Source: Prorocentrum cordatum (Eukaryota; Sar; Dinophyceae; Prorocentrales; Prorocentraceae). Taken from it: 64,000 bases of DNA. The position numbers were made by a program, and so were the translations under genes. This document shows positions 1-9,698 of the stretch, in pieces. The notes under the pieces were generated by a model. That model saw only the letters and a program-made list of their open reading frames with translations, ran no database searches and was not told where the DNA came from. The stretch spans positions 677,931 to 741,930 of the forward strand of contig CAUYUJ010001336.1 of the NCBI GenBank assembly GCA_963575745.1, given 5' to 3'. Positions within the stretch are counted from its first letter, which is position 1; the number at the start of each line of letters is the position of its first letter.

Positions 1-1990
1 TAATGCCGCCCAATCTTCGCATCACTGGCCCGCCTTCCGTCTGGGGAGCCTGCCCCAGATGCGGACCGCAAGTGGGTGGGGGGCCGATGGGCCTCTCCTC
101 TCCCGCGACCGTGCTGTCGATTTGGCGCAGCAGCTGGTGCCGCGCGCGGCGGAACTGGCGCGGCCCGGCCAGGGCCCCCTCGAGCTCGCTGGCGAAGTTC
201 ACCAGCTCCTGGCGCGCAGGCCTGGCTCAGGCCAGGGCCCCACCAGGCCGCCATTGGTCGCGCCCTCTACCCGTCTGCTTCTTGAACTTGCGGGGGGCCC
301 TGTCTAGGTCGTCGCACTCGCCCGGCATCATGTCAGCCCTGACACGGCTGACCTTTCTCCAAGATTGCTCCATGGCGTACTTGAGGTCGGGTGCGCCGGC
401 GTCTCGCTGCCGGCGCGTTCCCCGCGCCGTTGTGCGCAGATGTACTTTGTGCGAGAGGTCCCCTTCAACTCGCTGGTCCTTCGGGCCGATGTTGACTTCA
501 ATGAGCTGAGGCCCTTCCGCTCGGGATTGCTGAAGTACACGTGGCCCTCGCCCCCGGATCTTTGCAGCGCCTGCTCATTCCAGTGGCGGACTGCCGTCCT
601 GGTCTCTTGCCGCGCGCCCTCAAGGCCCTGCTGTCGTCGCTGCTGTCGTCGTCGGCCAGCTTCTGCTTCTCGCGGATCTGCTGGCAGGTCTTGGCGTTCA
701 TTTCCTCGATGGTTCGTCTCTGGGCGGACTCGCCTCTCGACCTATTGACCACTTTGATGAGCTCCGCAGTCCTCCCAGACAGGGTGCTCCACGCGTTGGC
801 CTCCGGTCACCTGGCCCCATCGCGGTGCCCTTTGCGACGCTTGGTGCAGGTCGCCGCCGAGACCCAGGTTTACTGCCAGGCTGGCTGACCACGCCTCGCG
901 TTGCTCCGCGGCTCGACCCCGCGCGGGCACGCGGGGGGGTGCTCCGCTGCCGTGGCCCGCTGTCCGCGTCTCTTGTCCAATGCCTGCGCGCCGTCAGGGT
1001 CGGCGATGTCCGCTCGCGAGCTGGTGGCCCATGACGCAGTCCCTGCGATCGGAATGCCCTGCGTCGCTTCCACTGCCTTCCGCAAGTCCTCCGCCGCACA
1101 GCGCGCTGCCGCTGCGCCCTCTTAATGCCCTCCTCCACGTGGGTGGTCACGTGGGAAATGTCATATACCTCCGGGCATTCTGGGCACGCGCGCCTGCGCT
1201 TCCCCTGGTCTTGCTGTCGCGCCCAGCCGCTGTCCGAAGCGTGGCCCCCAAGACTTCTTCCTGACCACCTCGAGTCCACGAATGAGCGGTCTGGCGCTGT
1301 CGGAGCACTGCCCCTGGCGCGCGTCAAGTCAGCCTTGTTCGGCGCCGCGATTCGTGCCCCCATGGCTGACCGCCATCTGGGTGGCCCCATATCTGCCAGG
1401 GCGCAGTTGAAGTCCCCGAGCATCACCCATGGAACCTCAAGCCCACGTGTAACGCGCAATCGGGTCCCATCTTAATCGCACTCGCGCCCCTGGGCCCCAT
1501 ACTGCAGTCCGGGTAGCAGCTGGTGAAGGCGACCGTGCAGTCCCGCGCGCGGACCAGAATGATGGTGGCGTCTGCGAGCTGGTCGTGGAATACACCTCGC
1601 CTCCTTGCGTCTACGAGCTGCGCAAAAATGCGCGGCTCGATGCGGCGTAGCCAGCGCGTCCCGCCAGGCGTGCCGACTCGGCGCGCAGGATTGCGCCCTC
1701 TGCTGGTGGCGCGGACTGCCGTCCAGGAGCGCAGTGGGCGCCGCCCAAATATTCGGGGCCTCTGCTCCTCGGCGCCGCGCTGGGGCTGCAACGGGCAGCG
1801 CTCAGCCAGTCCCGGGATATCGAGGCCCTGCCCGCCTTCCACGAACGCCTTGGCGGCGTCGGTGCACAGGCTGCAATTGCCGAAGTCGGCCCGCAGACAG
1901 TCGCGGCTCTACAAGGGGCCCCCAGCTGCCCGCAGACGAGACCTGCTTCCGCCAGTCAACGCCTGCCCCGGCTGCATCTGAGCTGGCCCT
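1..1990 (-). pseudogene. Decayed LINE pol: EEP endonuclease and start of RT
   Basis: Read on the minus strand, several broken frames carry pieces of a non-LTR retrotransposon. Around 1,380-1,900 peptides such as ADATIILVRARDCTVAFTSC and PWVMLGDFNCAL resemble an endonuclease/exonuclease/phosphatase domain; the GDFN catalytic motif lies at 1,406-1,417. Towards position 1 the peptide ELVNFASELEGALAGP is followed by GEERPIG (81-109), which resembles the entry to the reverse transcriptase domain. The rest of the RT would lie beyond the left edge. Frameshifts and stops separate the pieces, so it is a dead copy. The family assignment rests on motifs read by eye; exact ends are uncertain. Confidence 0.6.
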
Positions 1991-3460
1991 TGCAGTGCGC
2001 CGCGTTCGCTGGCTCCTGGTCCGTGGCTGGCCGCGCGGGTCCGTCGCCTCCGCGCCCTCCGCGAAGCGGACCTGCTCGTGGTTCTTGTCGTCGCAGTCGC
2101 GACTACTGCCCGCCTCGCATCTTAGGCAGAGACATGATATGCTCCCGTCGGCCGCTGGGGCAGATTATCGCAGGCTGCCCCCGACTGCCTGTCTCATGGC
2201 GCGGGCCGCGGGGCAGGGCCCCCAGGCCGCTCCTCTCGTCACCTCTCTTGCCGAACGTCTCGAGCGCGCCCGCGCCTGCCCCCGCCCGCGGGTCTGCTCC
2301 TCGCCCGCCGCCGCCGCTGAGACGGCCGCCCGCTGGGTGGCTGCGCGCTGCTGGGGGCGCGATGGGGGCAGCATCAGTCGCTCGCGCAGGGGCCGCCGCT
2401 GAGGCGCCGAAGCCCGAGGCCTCCTCTGGCCCAAACCCAGAGGGCCTACGAGGGCCGCCCCCGAACAGAGCAAGGGGCCCCAGGAGGCAAAACACCGAGC
2501 CCCGAGGCCCAGAGGCGGAGCACCTCGGCCCCGAGGGAAAGCCCAAGCTCGCCCCAAGGGCCCCCCAGGGTCTCACGGAGACCGAAGAGACGCACCCGGG
2601 GAAAACAAAAACACGCAAGCGGTGCAATGCGAGCCAACACTCAGAAGGCCGCGGCGCCCACTGGGAAGTGGAATACGTTCGATTCTCCACCCACCTCCAG
2701 TGGGAACAGACGTGCAAGGCGAACCATCACCCAGAAGGCATTCCGAACACGCAGGGACAAGACGTCTCACAAGAAGCACCAACCATGGCGCCGTCAAATC
2801 CATCACTCCCAATACAATGCAAACAAGGAAACGTGCCTCCACAACTGCCGGAACAAGTCGGTGACGCACATGCGTTGCATCAACCTGGTCTCCAGCTCAC
2901 ACAAGCACAGTGCAAGAAGGCCGGGAACAGAGACTCAAAACATTCACGCTGCCTTCAGAGCGGAAGTGAACGCGCCAGGACAAACAGGCCCCCGCTCCTC
3001 GGGCTACATCAACAGCGATTCTGTTAGACAGAATTGTTTGACAGCAGGTCTCCGTTAGACAATGCGACAGGACTGCCGCCGCCGCCGCCCAGGGCCAGGG
3101 CCTCGGCGAGATCCAGCAGCCTGTCCACGCCAGCTCGCGGCCCTCCGGCCGCGCAGGCCACTGCGCCCAAGGCGCATTCGTCGAGGAAGGGGAGGTGGAG
3201 GGGGCGGGCGCTCCAACCACTCCTCGATTCCAAGCCCGGAGGCAGCGGCGCCCCGCCTGCAGTACCTCCAGCGCTCGCCCCCTCATCCGAGGGCGCCTGC
3301 GCCGTCGCGGAATCAGCTGTGAGCCAAGCGCGGGCGACGGCCGCCCTCGCGCGCCACCAACCCCGAGCTGCGACCTCGCCGCGAGCCCTGGCGCCGCCAC
3401 CCCCACGGAAGAGGGCCTGCGGGAAGGCGTCGAGGCACGCGGCGGCGGCAGCGGCAACGC
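1991..3460. other. GC-rich linker, no gene recognised
   Basis: This stretch separates the endonuclease-like part from the upstream coiled-coil part of the left-hand LINE remnant. Open frames are long only because stop codons are rare at this GC content. Positions 2,560-3,060 are less GC-rich and contain no recognisable protein. A minus-strand peptide near 3,030-3,230 (DECALGAVACAAGG) could be more decayed LINE ORF1, but no domain is visible. Confidence 0.4.
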
Positions 3461-3462
3461 GT

Positions 3463-4996
3463 TCAGCACGTTCGGCAGCTGGCTGCTCCCCAACCGAGCA
3501 AGAAGGTGGCCACGTCGGCCTCGCCGTCGAAGATCACGCCGTCGGAGTCGGAGCGCTCGCCAGCAGCGCGCGGCGGCGCCGCCAGAGCGCCCGCGGCCTG
3601 CGCGAACCCCACCTCGCAGTCGACCTCCGGCACCCCAGGGGGAAGAGGGGAAGGCACGTAGCTATCGCCGATGAGGGCGCCACGCCCAACACAGGCGCGC
3701 CCGGCCAGCTCGAACTCCCCGTCAAGCTGCTGCTGCGCCTCGTCGCACTCATCGACGTCGAACCGGGCCTGCGCCACCCGGGCACCGCCGCCGCCAGCAA
3801 CGACGGGGTCTATCCCAGCTGGGGCGAAGGGCCTCGCAGCCGACCGCAGCGGCGTGCGCGGGGCAACAACGCGGCCAAGCGGCGGCGCCGCCTCCGCCTC
3901 GCAAATCTCCACGTGGCACTCGATCTTGCGCTCTCGCCCCGCCACCAGCCCAGCGGACCGCTGGGGCCGCCGCGGGGCGAGGCCGCGCGCCGACGCAACC
4001 CTGACCCCAGGGGCGTCGGCGTGGAGAGGCACACTCGTCCGCGCTGCATCCTCCTGCTCGGGGGCCACTCCCCGCAGCGGGGCCGTCAGCGCGTGGCGAC
4101 CCGTGCCTCGATGGTCGCGGTCTGCTCGATGTGCTTGGCCATCTGCTCTGGGTCCGGGAAGTCGCGCTTGCGTGCGGCCTGCCGCTGCCTCTGCGTCGCC
4201 TTCCGCGGCCTTTGCTGCCGCTGCCTGTTGGGATGGTGCTGCGTCGCGGCCGACTGCTCCACGTCGGCGATTGCGGCTCTGGGCCCTGGCTTGGAGCTCG
4301 CGTAGCGTCGCGCCCCCATCCTTGACCGATCCCCCCCTCCTTCTCGCGCGCACCGAACGTGTTCTTTGCTCGCGCGGCCGGGCCAACTGCCCGTTGATAC
4401 GTGGCTCGAAGAGATCGAGGTCGTCTGGCCCAAGTTCGAGGACCTCGCCCCATCCGTCGGCTGGCTGCGCGCATCGGTGCATCCTGCTCGACTGGACCTG
4501 CCCCAGCCTTGCGCACCTCCTGCTGCAACTCGCTGAACCCATGTTTGGCTGCGAAGACCACGGCGATGGCCTCGTCCAACATGCCGGCCAGCTTTTTCTC
4601 GCGCTGATCCAGCTGCGTGACCTGAATCGCCATTTCCTCTTGGTTATGCTGGGCCCGGCGCCGGCAGAGCGCGGCCGCCTCGCGCCTGATCCCCAGCTTG
4701 GGCTCGGCGGGCTGGGTCGCCGTAGACGCTGGCGCCAGGGCTGGGATCTTGGCCAGCTGCGGCGCCGCCTCTGCTGTCGCGCTGTCCGGCGAGCTCCTGG
4801 CCGAGCCGACGCTGCCCGCGGCGCGCGCGGGCCCTCGGCGTCGAGCCCCGTCCTGGCTAGCGCCTGCTTTTCGAGCTCCGCCGCCGTGGGGCCGTCGTCC
4901 TTCTTGGGCCGGTTGCAGCCGCGCTAGCCTGGCGCGCCCGCCGATTCGGCCAAAACCCAGCTCTCGCCCGCCCGGCGGCCGGGGCGCGCGCAACAC
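3463..4996 (-). pseudogene. Decayed LINE ORF1-like region with coiled coil
   Basis: Two overlapping minus-strand frames together look like the N-terminal part of a LINE protein. The stretch QLDQREKKLAGMLDEAIAVV followed by FAAKHGFSELQQEVRKAG (about 4,500-4,640) is rich in heptad-like charged and aliphatic residues and is probably a coiled coil. The reading then shifts frame into an Ala/Gln/Arg-rich region ending near 3,463. It lies upstream, on the same strand, of the endonuclease and RT pieces at 1-1,990, as expected for the 5' part of one element. No RNA-binding or zinc-finger motif is clear, and the start is undefined. Confidence 0.45.
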
Positions 4997-5334
4997 TCAC
5001 CTCGGCGGCTCTGGCCGCAGTGTCGCCGGCGGCGCGGCTTGCGCCCGGCGAGCGCCGCCCTCCGCCAGTGTGCCCGGGCGGCGCTTTGCTGCTGCCCCTG
5101 CCGCTTCGGCCCGTGGGGCCCTTGGCCTGCTGTCGGTCGTCGTCGTCTCGCTGCGATGGCTTCTGCAACCTCCTCGGAAGCGCCCCATCTAGCCGCGGGC
5201 CGCGGTGGCGGCGGGCCCCCCCCGCCACCCCGCGCCCGCGCGCGCGTCGCAGGCGGCCCGGGCGCGCGGCTGCCCGCGCGGTTCGGGCCACGAGGCTTGA
5301 GAGGAGGGGGGGGAATCGGAGGAAGAGGCTGAAG
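4997..5334. other. GC-rich stretch without recognised gene
   Basis: High-GC DNA at the presumed 5' side of the left LINE remnant. Basic Arg/Ala-rich frames are open on both strands but show no motif. Confidence 0.3.
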
Positions 5335-5625
5335 AGGAAGAGGAGGAGGAGGAGGAGGAGGAGGAAGAAAAGGAGGAAGATGAGAAGGAGAAAGGGGGGG
5401 GGGGGGAAGGGGCGATGCCGGAGGATGGAGAAGCGAGGAAGAGGGGGCGTAAGAGCGAGGAAGGGGGTGGCGGAGCGAGGGGGAGAGGCTCCTCTCCTCC
5501 TTCCCCTTCTCCTCTTCCTCCTCCTCCTCCTCCTCGTCGTCGTCCTTGTACTCCTCTTCCTCCTCCTCTTCCTCCTCCTCCTCCTCCTCCTGGTTCCCAG
5601 ACTTCACTGCCCTTTCAGAAAGCCA
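5335..5625. repeat. GGA/TCC microsatellite with strand switch
   Basis: A degenerate purine tract (GGA/GAA, about 5,300-5,480) is followed by a pyrimidine tract (TCC/TCT, about 5,495-5,595) on the same strand. The two halves are roughly inverted and could fold back or form triplex DNA. Confidence 0.8.
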
Positions 5626-5662
5626 TGTTCCCGGGGCCCGAAGTAGGCCCCCGCGTGCCCGG

Positions 5663-5688
5663 GTCAAAGGAACAGCCAGCCGCCGCGG
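5663..5688 (+). repeat. 26-bp direct repeat, left copy
   Basis: Matches 7,464-7,489 with one mismatch (GTCAAAGGAACAGCCAGCC start here). The two copies bracket the satellite-bearing element and may be a long target-site duplication or part of the element ends. Confidence 0.7.
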
Positions 5689-5934
5689 CGGAGCTCTTCG
5701 GCTAGATGAGCTAAGAAGAATCAGGGCGCAGGGTGGAGCTAGATGGCCGATCCAGCCAGAACGAACTTTGCGGTGACCTGGGCTAGGGAATCTGCAACCA
5801 GTCGTTCTGCAATTCCAGATTCTCGCTGAGCACTCGATCGCGCTGCGCTCGCTGGTGAAAGTGCCAGGGCTGCAGCTGCAACCTGGAGAGCGATATTTTG
5901 CAAAAGATGTTGTTTTCCCTGCTTAAGCCGAGAC

Positions 5935-6235
5935 GCAGGCCAGCTGCGGAGCTCTTGGGCGCAGCAATGAATTTAGCGGCATCGAAAGCATTGATCTAGA
6001 TCTACGAGAAGCCTGATATCGGTCTGCGACCCGAGCATCGACCGGGCAACTATTCAAATTCTTCCACGTTTTAGCCGGACGTTCGGTTTAGGTACTTGAT
6101 CTCGCCATTTAGGGCAGCTACAGATCTCTCAGTAACACCAGTCGAAGCAACGTCGAAAACATTGGTGTAGAGCCTCGCGAGGCCTGAGCTCGGCCTCCTA
6201 TCCGATCTATGACCGACACATTGCTCTCACTCTGC

Positions 6236-6277
<42 letters not shown>

Positions 6278-7170
6278 CAAAAAAAAAAAAAAAAAAAAAA
6301 CGCGTTCGGCTTGCGGACTTGACCTCAAGATTTCGAGCAGCTGAATAGCTCCCAGTCGCACGAATTGATTCTGCACCGTCGAAAACATGGGCCTAAAGCA
6401 CCGGCAAGCCTGATATCGGTCTGCTACCGGGGCCATGCCCGAAAAACGACTCGCACTCTCCATAGTTGTTGCGCACCCATTGTGTTTTTAGTGACATGAT
6501 CTCGAGATTTAGAGCAGCTGCAGAGCTCGCAACCAAACGAGCCGATGCAGCAGTATCGAGGCCATTGGTCTAGAGCATCGAGAGGCCCGTGCTCGGTCTT
6601 AGAGCTATGACCGAAACACGACTCGCACTACGCAGTATTGTTTTTTTTGGAATCGTTCGGTTTGAAACGTGTTTTTCAGATTTAGAGCAGCTTACGATCT
6701 TCCAGCCACAGCATTCGATTCAACATAATCGACAGCATGGGTGTAGTGCATCGAAAGACTTGAAATCGGTCTGCTACCAGAGACCTGACAGAAACACGAC
6801 TCGCACATTGCATTTGTTTGGCACGCGTTCGAATTACGGGCTTGATTCCTACATTGTAATCAGCTGCGAAACTCCTAGCCAGACGAGTCGATTCAACAGA
6901 ATGGAAAACATTGGCCTAGAGCATCGACAGGCCTGAGCTGGGTCCCCAACCAGAGCTATCACCGCAAACGGCTTGCATTCTGCTGTATTTTTCGGTGCGC
7001 GTTCGGCTTGCGGAAGTGGTTCCGACATGTAGAACAGCTGCAGGGCTCTTCGTCGCACGAGTTGATTCAGAAGCATCGGGCATTGGTCTTCAGCGTTGAA
7101 AGACCTGAGCTCGATCTCCTATCCAAGGTACGACCGACAAACTATTCGCACTCTACAACATGTTACCTCG
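5935..7170. repeat. Diverged ~173-bp tandem satellite, about seven units
   Basis: The landmark CAGCTGCAGAGCTC, in diverged form, recurs near 5,941, 6,115, 6,340, 6,520, 6,689, 6,862 and 7,037. Each unit also carries a version of CATCGAAAACATTGG, GGCCTGAGCTCGGTC and ACACGACTCGCACT. Spacing is 169-180 bp, except for one interval lengthened by the poly(T)/poly(A) block. Units are strongly diverged, so the array is old. Confidence 0.75.
6238..6300. repeat. Poly(T)-poly(A) block inside a satellite unit
   Basis: About 25 T residues run directly into about 35 A residues (one C interrupts). The block lengthens one satellite spacing and can form a perfect A/T hairpin. It may be an insertion or a replication product. 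Confidence 0.8.
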
Positions 7171-7463
7171 TAGTTCTTCCTGAGCAGTTGATCGCGCAGC
7201 GCTCGCTGGTAACAGTTGCGGGGCTGGAGCTGCAATAGATTAAGTGTATCCCCCAAGCCATCGCGAGAAAACCGTACGGAGGCGCATAACCAGCTACATC
7301 CAGAAAAAAAATACGAATTTCATGAGACACATTCTGAACGCGTGCGTTAGATGCAGCTGCATGCGAACTACGGAACTCCTAGGATGACTTGTCGGCATCA
7401 GAGAGGCTCGTTTTACGAGGGCCCCCGGCGATTACCAGGTTGACGGTTTACCGCCGGCGCCCA

Positions 7464-7489
7464 GTCAAAGAAACAGCCAGCCGCCGCGG
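7464..7489 (+). repeat. 26-bp direct repeat, right copy
   Basis: Partner of 5,663-5,688 with one A/G mismatch. Confidence 0.7.
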
Positions 7490-8700
7490 TGCTGCCGGGG
7501 CGCCAGAAGCCTGGGTTGCCTGCTCGGTGTCTGCCCCCAGACCTGCGCTGTGGTGGACTCAGACCAGCACTTCGGGGTGGATCCGGCCGTGACGACGGGG
7601 GCGCCCAAGGAGGCCCGAACAAAAATGAAAAACATTCGACAACCTTGGCCCTGGATCCTCCTCCGCTTCCGCCCCCCCTGGCCCACACGAATTCAGATTT
7701 CCTCTCCCCCGAAAACGTCCTGAGAGCGGCGCGTCCTCCTGCGCGTGCCGTCTTTGGGCACACGACTTGGCGATACCGCTTTTGCGCATGTGCTTTTTCG
7801 ATCCGAGCGTTCTCGGCCCTGCCCACGGTTTATGCAGCCCGTTCAACTCGAGCCCGCCGGCAGCAACTGTACACGCCGCCAGCTGGCTTTGGGCACCACA
7901 AGGGCCAACTGCTGCGTGCTGCGCACGCAGCTCGTGGCGCGCCAGCCACGAGCCTGTTGCGCCCTCGTAGCCAGCGCGCGCCCGCCTCTGCCCTGCTCAG
8001 CCTGGGCACCTGCGCAGAGCGCTGCGCGTCCTCAGGTAATGCTGCCTCCTTGGAAGGCCCGCCCCGAGGAAGGCCGTTCCCACGCCGACCTCCCTTGTCC
8101 GCTTTCCCGCGCGGGCCCGGCGAGGACGGAGGCGGTCGCAGCCGCGCCTTGAGCCGCGCCGCCGCCGCGGGGAGACCGCGCAAAGCAAAGCGGCCACTGC
8201 GAGCGCGAAGCAGGCGCCGCGCAGCCAATCGGTGGTCCTGCCAAGCACGGCCGCAGCCTGGTCGGCACTGCCCCTCATGCCCCGCGAGGCTTGTGGACCC
8301 CGTGGCGTCCTTGGCGGTGTCTGCTGCGACCTGCTTGAAGGCGGTCGCCTTCAGTGCGAGCGCGCCGATGAGCTCCCCGTTCTGCTCCTCTATCGCCTCG
8401 CGCCCCCGCGCTGCCAGCAACACCGCAGCTGTCCTGCCCTTCTCGTTCTCCTCCCCAGGGGGGCCGAATCGGTTGCGGTGGTCCTCCTAGGTGTACCCGT
8501 CCGGAAACAGCATTTCGGCCCTTCCAAATCGGTGCCCCCGCTGCAGCGCTGGCTCCATTCCAGGATCGGCGCTTTGCTCCCGTCCTTCAGAATGGCGCTC
8601 TTGCTCCAGCGCGGGCCACAATTCTGGATCCGAGTGCTTCCACGTCGCTGTCGCCCCATCCCTTTCCCTCCGTTCCCCCGGCTGTTCTAGCTTCTCCTGC
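7490..8700. other. GC-rich DNA, possible minus-strand coding remnant
   Basis: No gene is recognised. On the minus strand the frame around 8,300-8,423 reads REAIEEQNGELIGALALKAT, which has a natural amino-acid mix, and a second frame at 8,500-8,690 reads ERDGATATWKHSDPELW. These may be scraps of a decayed coding sequence, but no domain or family is identifiable and the frames are not continuous. Confidence 0.25.
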
Positions 8701-9108
8701 TCTTGCTGCTGCAGTTCCTCCTCATCCACGCCCTTCCTCACCCTTCTACTCTTCCTCCTGTTCATTCGCCACCTCCTCCTCCTCCTCCTCCTCCTCCTCC
8801 TCCTCCTCCTCCTCCACAATACACAACTCCCCCTTTCAGGTTGCGCGCATCAAGTCGGGTCCTTGGGAAGACACAGCGCAATGGGAAGGGGGTTGGGAGG
8901 AACAGGTCGGATATCAAATGTGGTGCGAGCGCATCGAGCTTGTCCTCCTCCCCCTCACCCTCCTGTTCCTCCTTCCCTCCTGCTCCTGCTCCTGCTCTTG
9001 CTCCTCCTCCTGCTCCTCCTGCTCCTGCTCCTCCTTCTCCTCCGCCTCCTCCTCTTCCTCCTCCTCCCCCTCGTCCTTTTTGTCCCCTCCTTCTGCTTCA
9101 TCCTCCTT
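8701..9108. repeat. TCC/CTG-rich pyrimidine microsatellites
   Basis: A (TCC)n run lies at about 8,768-8,815 and a longer degenerate TCC/TGC tract at 8,943-9,105. About 125 bp of non-repetitive sequence separates them. The poly-Pro, poly-Leu and poly-Glu frames here are repeat translations. Confidence 0.85.
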
Positions 9109-9109
9109 C

Positions 9110-9234
9110 TCAGGCCGTGGACCCAGGGCCACTCCGACGGATCGCCCTGGGGATGGCAGTTGTGGTGCAGGATGCTGTACTGGTCGCCCCTCCACTCGGA
9201 GCGCAGGCGGGCCAGCACAAACCCCACCTGGGTA
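9110..9234 (-). CDS. Candidate exon, PPPDE-peptidase-like fragment
   Basis: The minus strand reads VGFVLARLRSEWRGDQYSIL followed by HHNC (about 9,160-9,230). This resembles the C-terminal part of PPPDE (DUF862, deSUMOylase-type) cysteine peptidases, where a W-x-G-x-x-Y segment leads into an N-C core carrying the catalytic Cys. A pyrimidine-rich stretch ending in AG lies just before the first Val codon and could be a 3' splice site. The frame then runs through about 14 codons into microsatellite. If real, the DIRS-type element upstream sits in an intron of this gene in the same orientation. The call rests on about 24 residues. Confidence 0.35.
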
Positions 9235-9261
9235 GGGGGTGGGAACGAGGGGGGGCCGGGG

Positions 9262-9283
9262 GATGATGATGATGATGATGATG
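9262..9283 (+). repeat. ATG microsatellite, left flank of the retroelement
   Basis: About seven GAT/ATG units directly abut the 3' end of the DIRS-type element. The same repeat resumes at 19,665 on the other side, so one ATG tract was split by the insertion. Confidence 0.9.
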
Positions 9284-9441
9284 ATTCTCCCGCTCGCGCG
9301 CCAGCGAGCTGTCTCCGAGCGCGGCCGCGGCGTGCGCGCGCGGGGCGGCCCAAAATGGGCAGGCCCGTCCCGCGCGCTCAAGCCGGGGCGCCGCGCGTCA
9401 GACGGTGGAGTCCGTCTGGTCGCCGAGGTCGGCGAGGCAGC
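9284..9441 (-). repeat. B2 split direct repeat (element 3' end)
   Basis: 158 bp matching 9,530-9,687 at a constant offset of 246 with no mismatch seen. It begins ATTCTCCCGCTCGCGCG on the plus strand directly after the ATG repeat. Confidence 0.9.
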
Positions 9442-9475
9442 GCCCGTCAGCCTTAGAGTGGGAGAGGAGGGAGGG

Positions 9476-9531
9476 GGGCTGAGAAGCTGCGGAGACAGCA
9501 GGAGCTTGCTCACAGAGAATAGAAGAAGCAT
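9476..9531 (-). repeat. A2 split direct repeat
   Basis: 56 bp identical to 19,610-19,665 (contains CGGAGACAGCAGGAGCTTGC). It lies between B1 and B2 and shares the AT dinucleotide at 9,530-9,531 with B1. Confidence 0.9.
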
Positions 9532-9687
9532 TCTCCCGCTCGCGCGCCAGCGAGCTGTCTCCGAGCGCGGCCGCGGCGTGCGCGCGCGGGGCGGCCCAAA
9601 ATGGGCAGGCCCGTCCCGCGCGCTCAAGCCGGGGCGCCGCGCGTCAGACGGTGGAGTCCGTCTGGTCGCCGAGGTCGGCGAGGCAGC
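9530..9687 (-). repeat. B1 split direct repeat
   Basis: Identical to B2 at 9,284-9,441. It starts 11 bp after the ORF2 stop codon on the coding strand. The minus-strand B1/A2 junction GGGAGAATGCTTCTTC is what joining the two outer ends of the element would create. Confidence 0.9.
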
Positions 9688-9698
9688 CATACCCGTGC

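Larger units (their letters stand above)
5689..7463. repeat. AT-richer repeat element holding a ~173-bp satellite array
   Basis: The block differs sharply in base composition from the GC-rich DNA around it. Its left end (GAGCTCTTCGGC, then GATGAGCT) and right end (ACGAGGGcCCCGGCG, then GACGGTTTACCGC) are shared with the small element at 20,977-21,370, so both belong to one family. Between the ends, a 60-bp sequence containing GCTCGCTGGT occurs at about 5,822-5,882 and again at 7,175-7,236, bracketing the satellite units. No plausible protein is encoded. It looks like a non-autonomous element in which an internal unit has amplified. Confidence 0.55.

Noticed and set aside
9284-9687. B repeats as ordinary LTRs
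   Set aside because: Both copies lie at the same end of the element, flank A2, and no primer-binding site or DDE integrase is seen.
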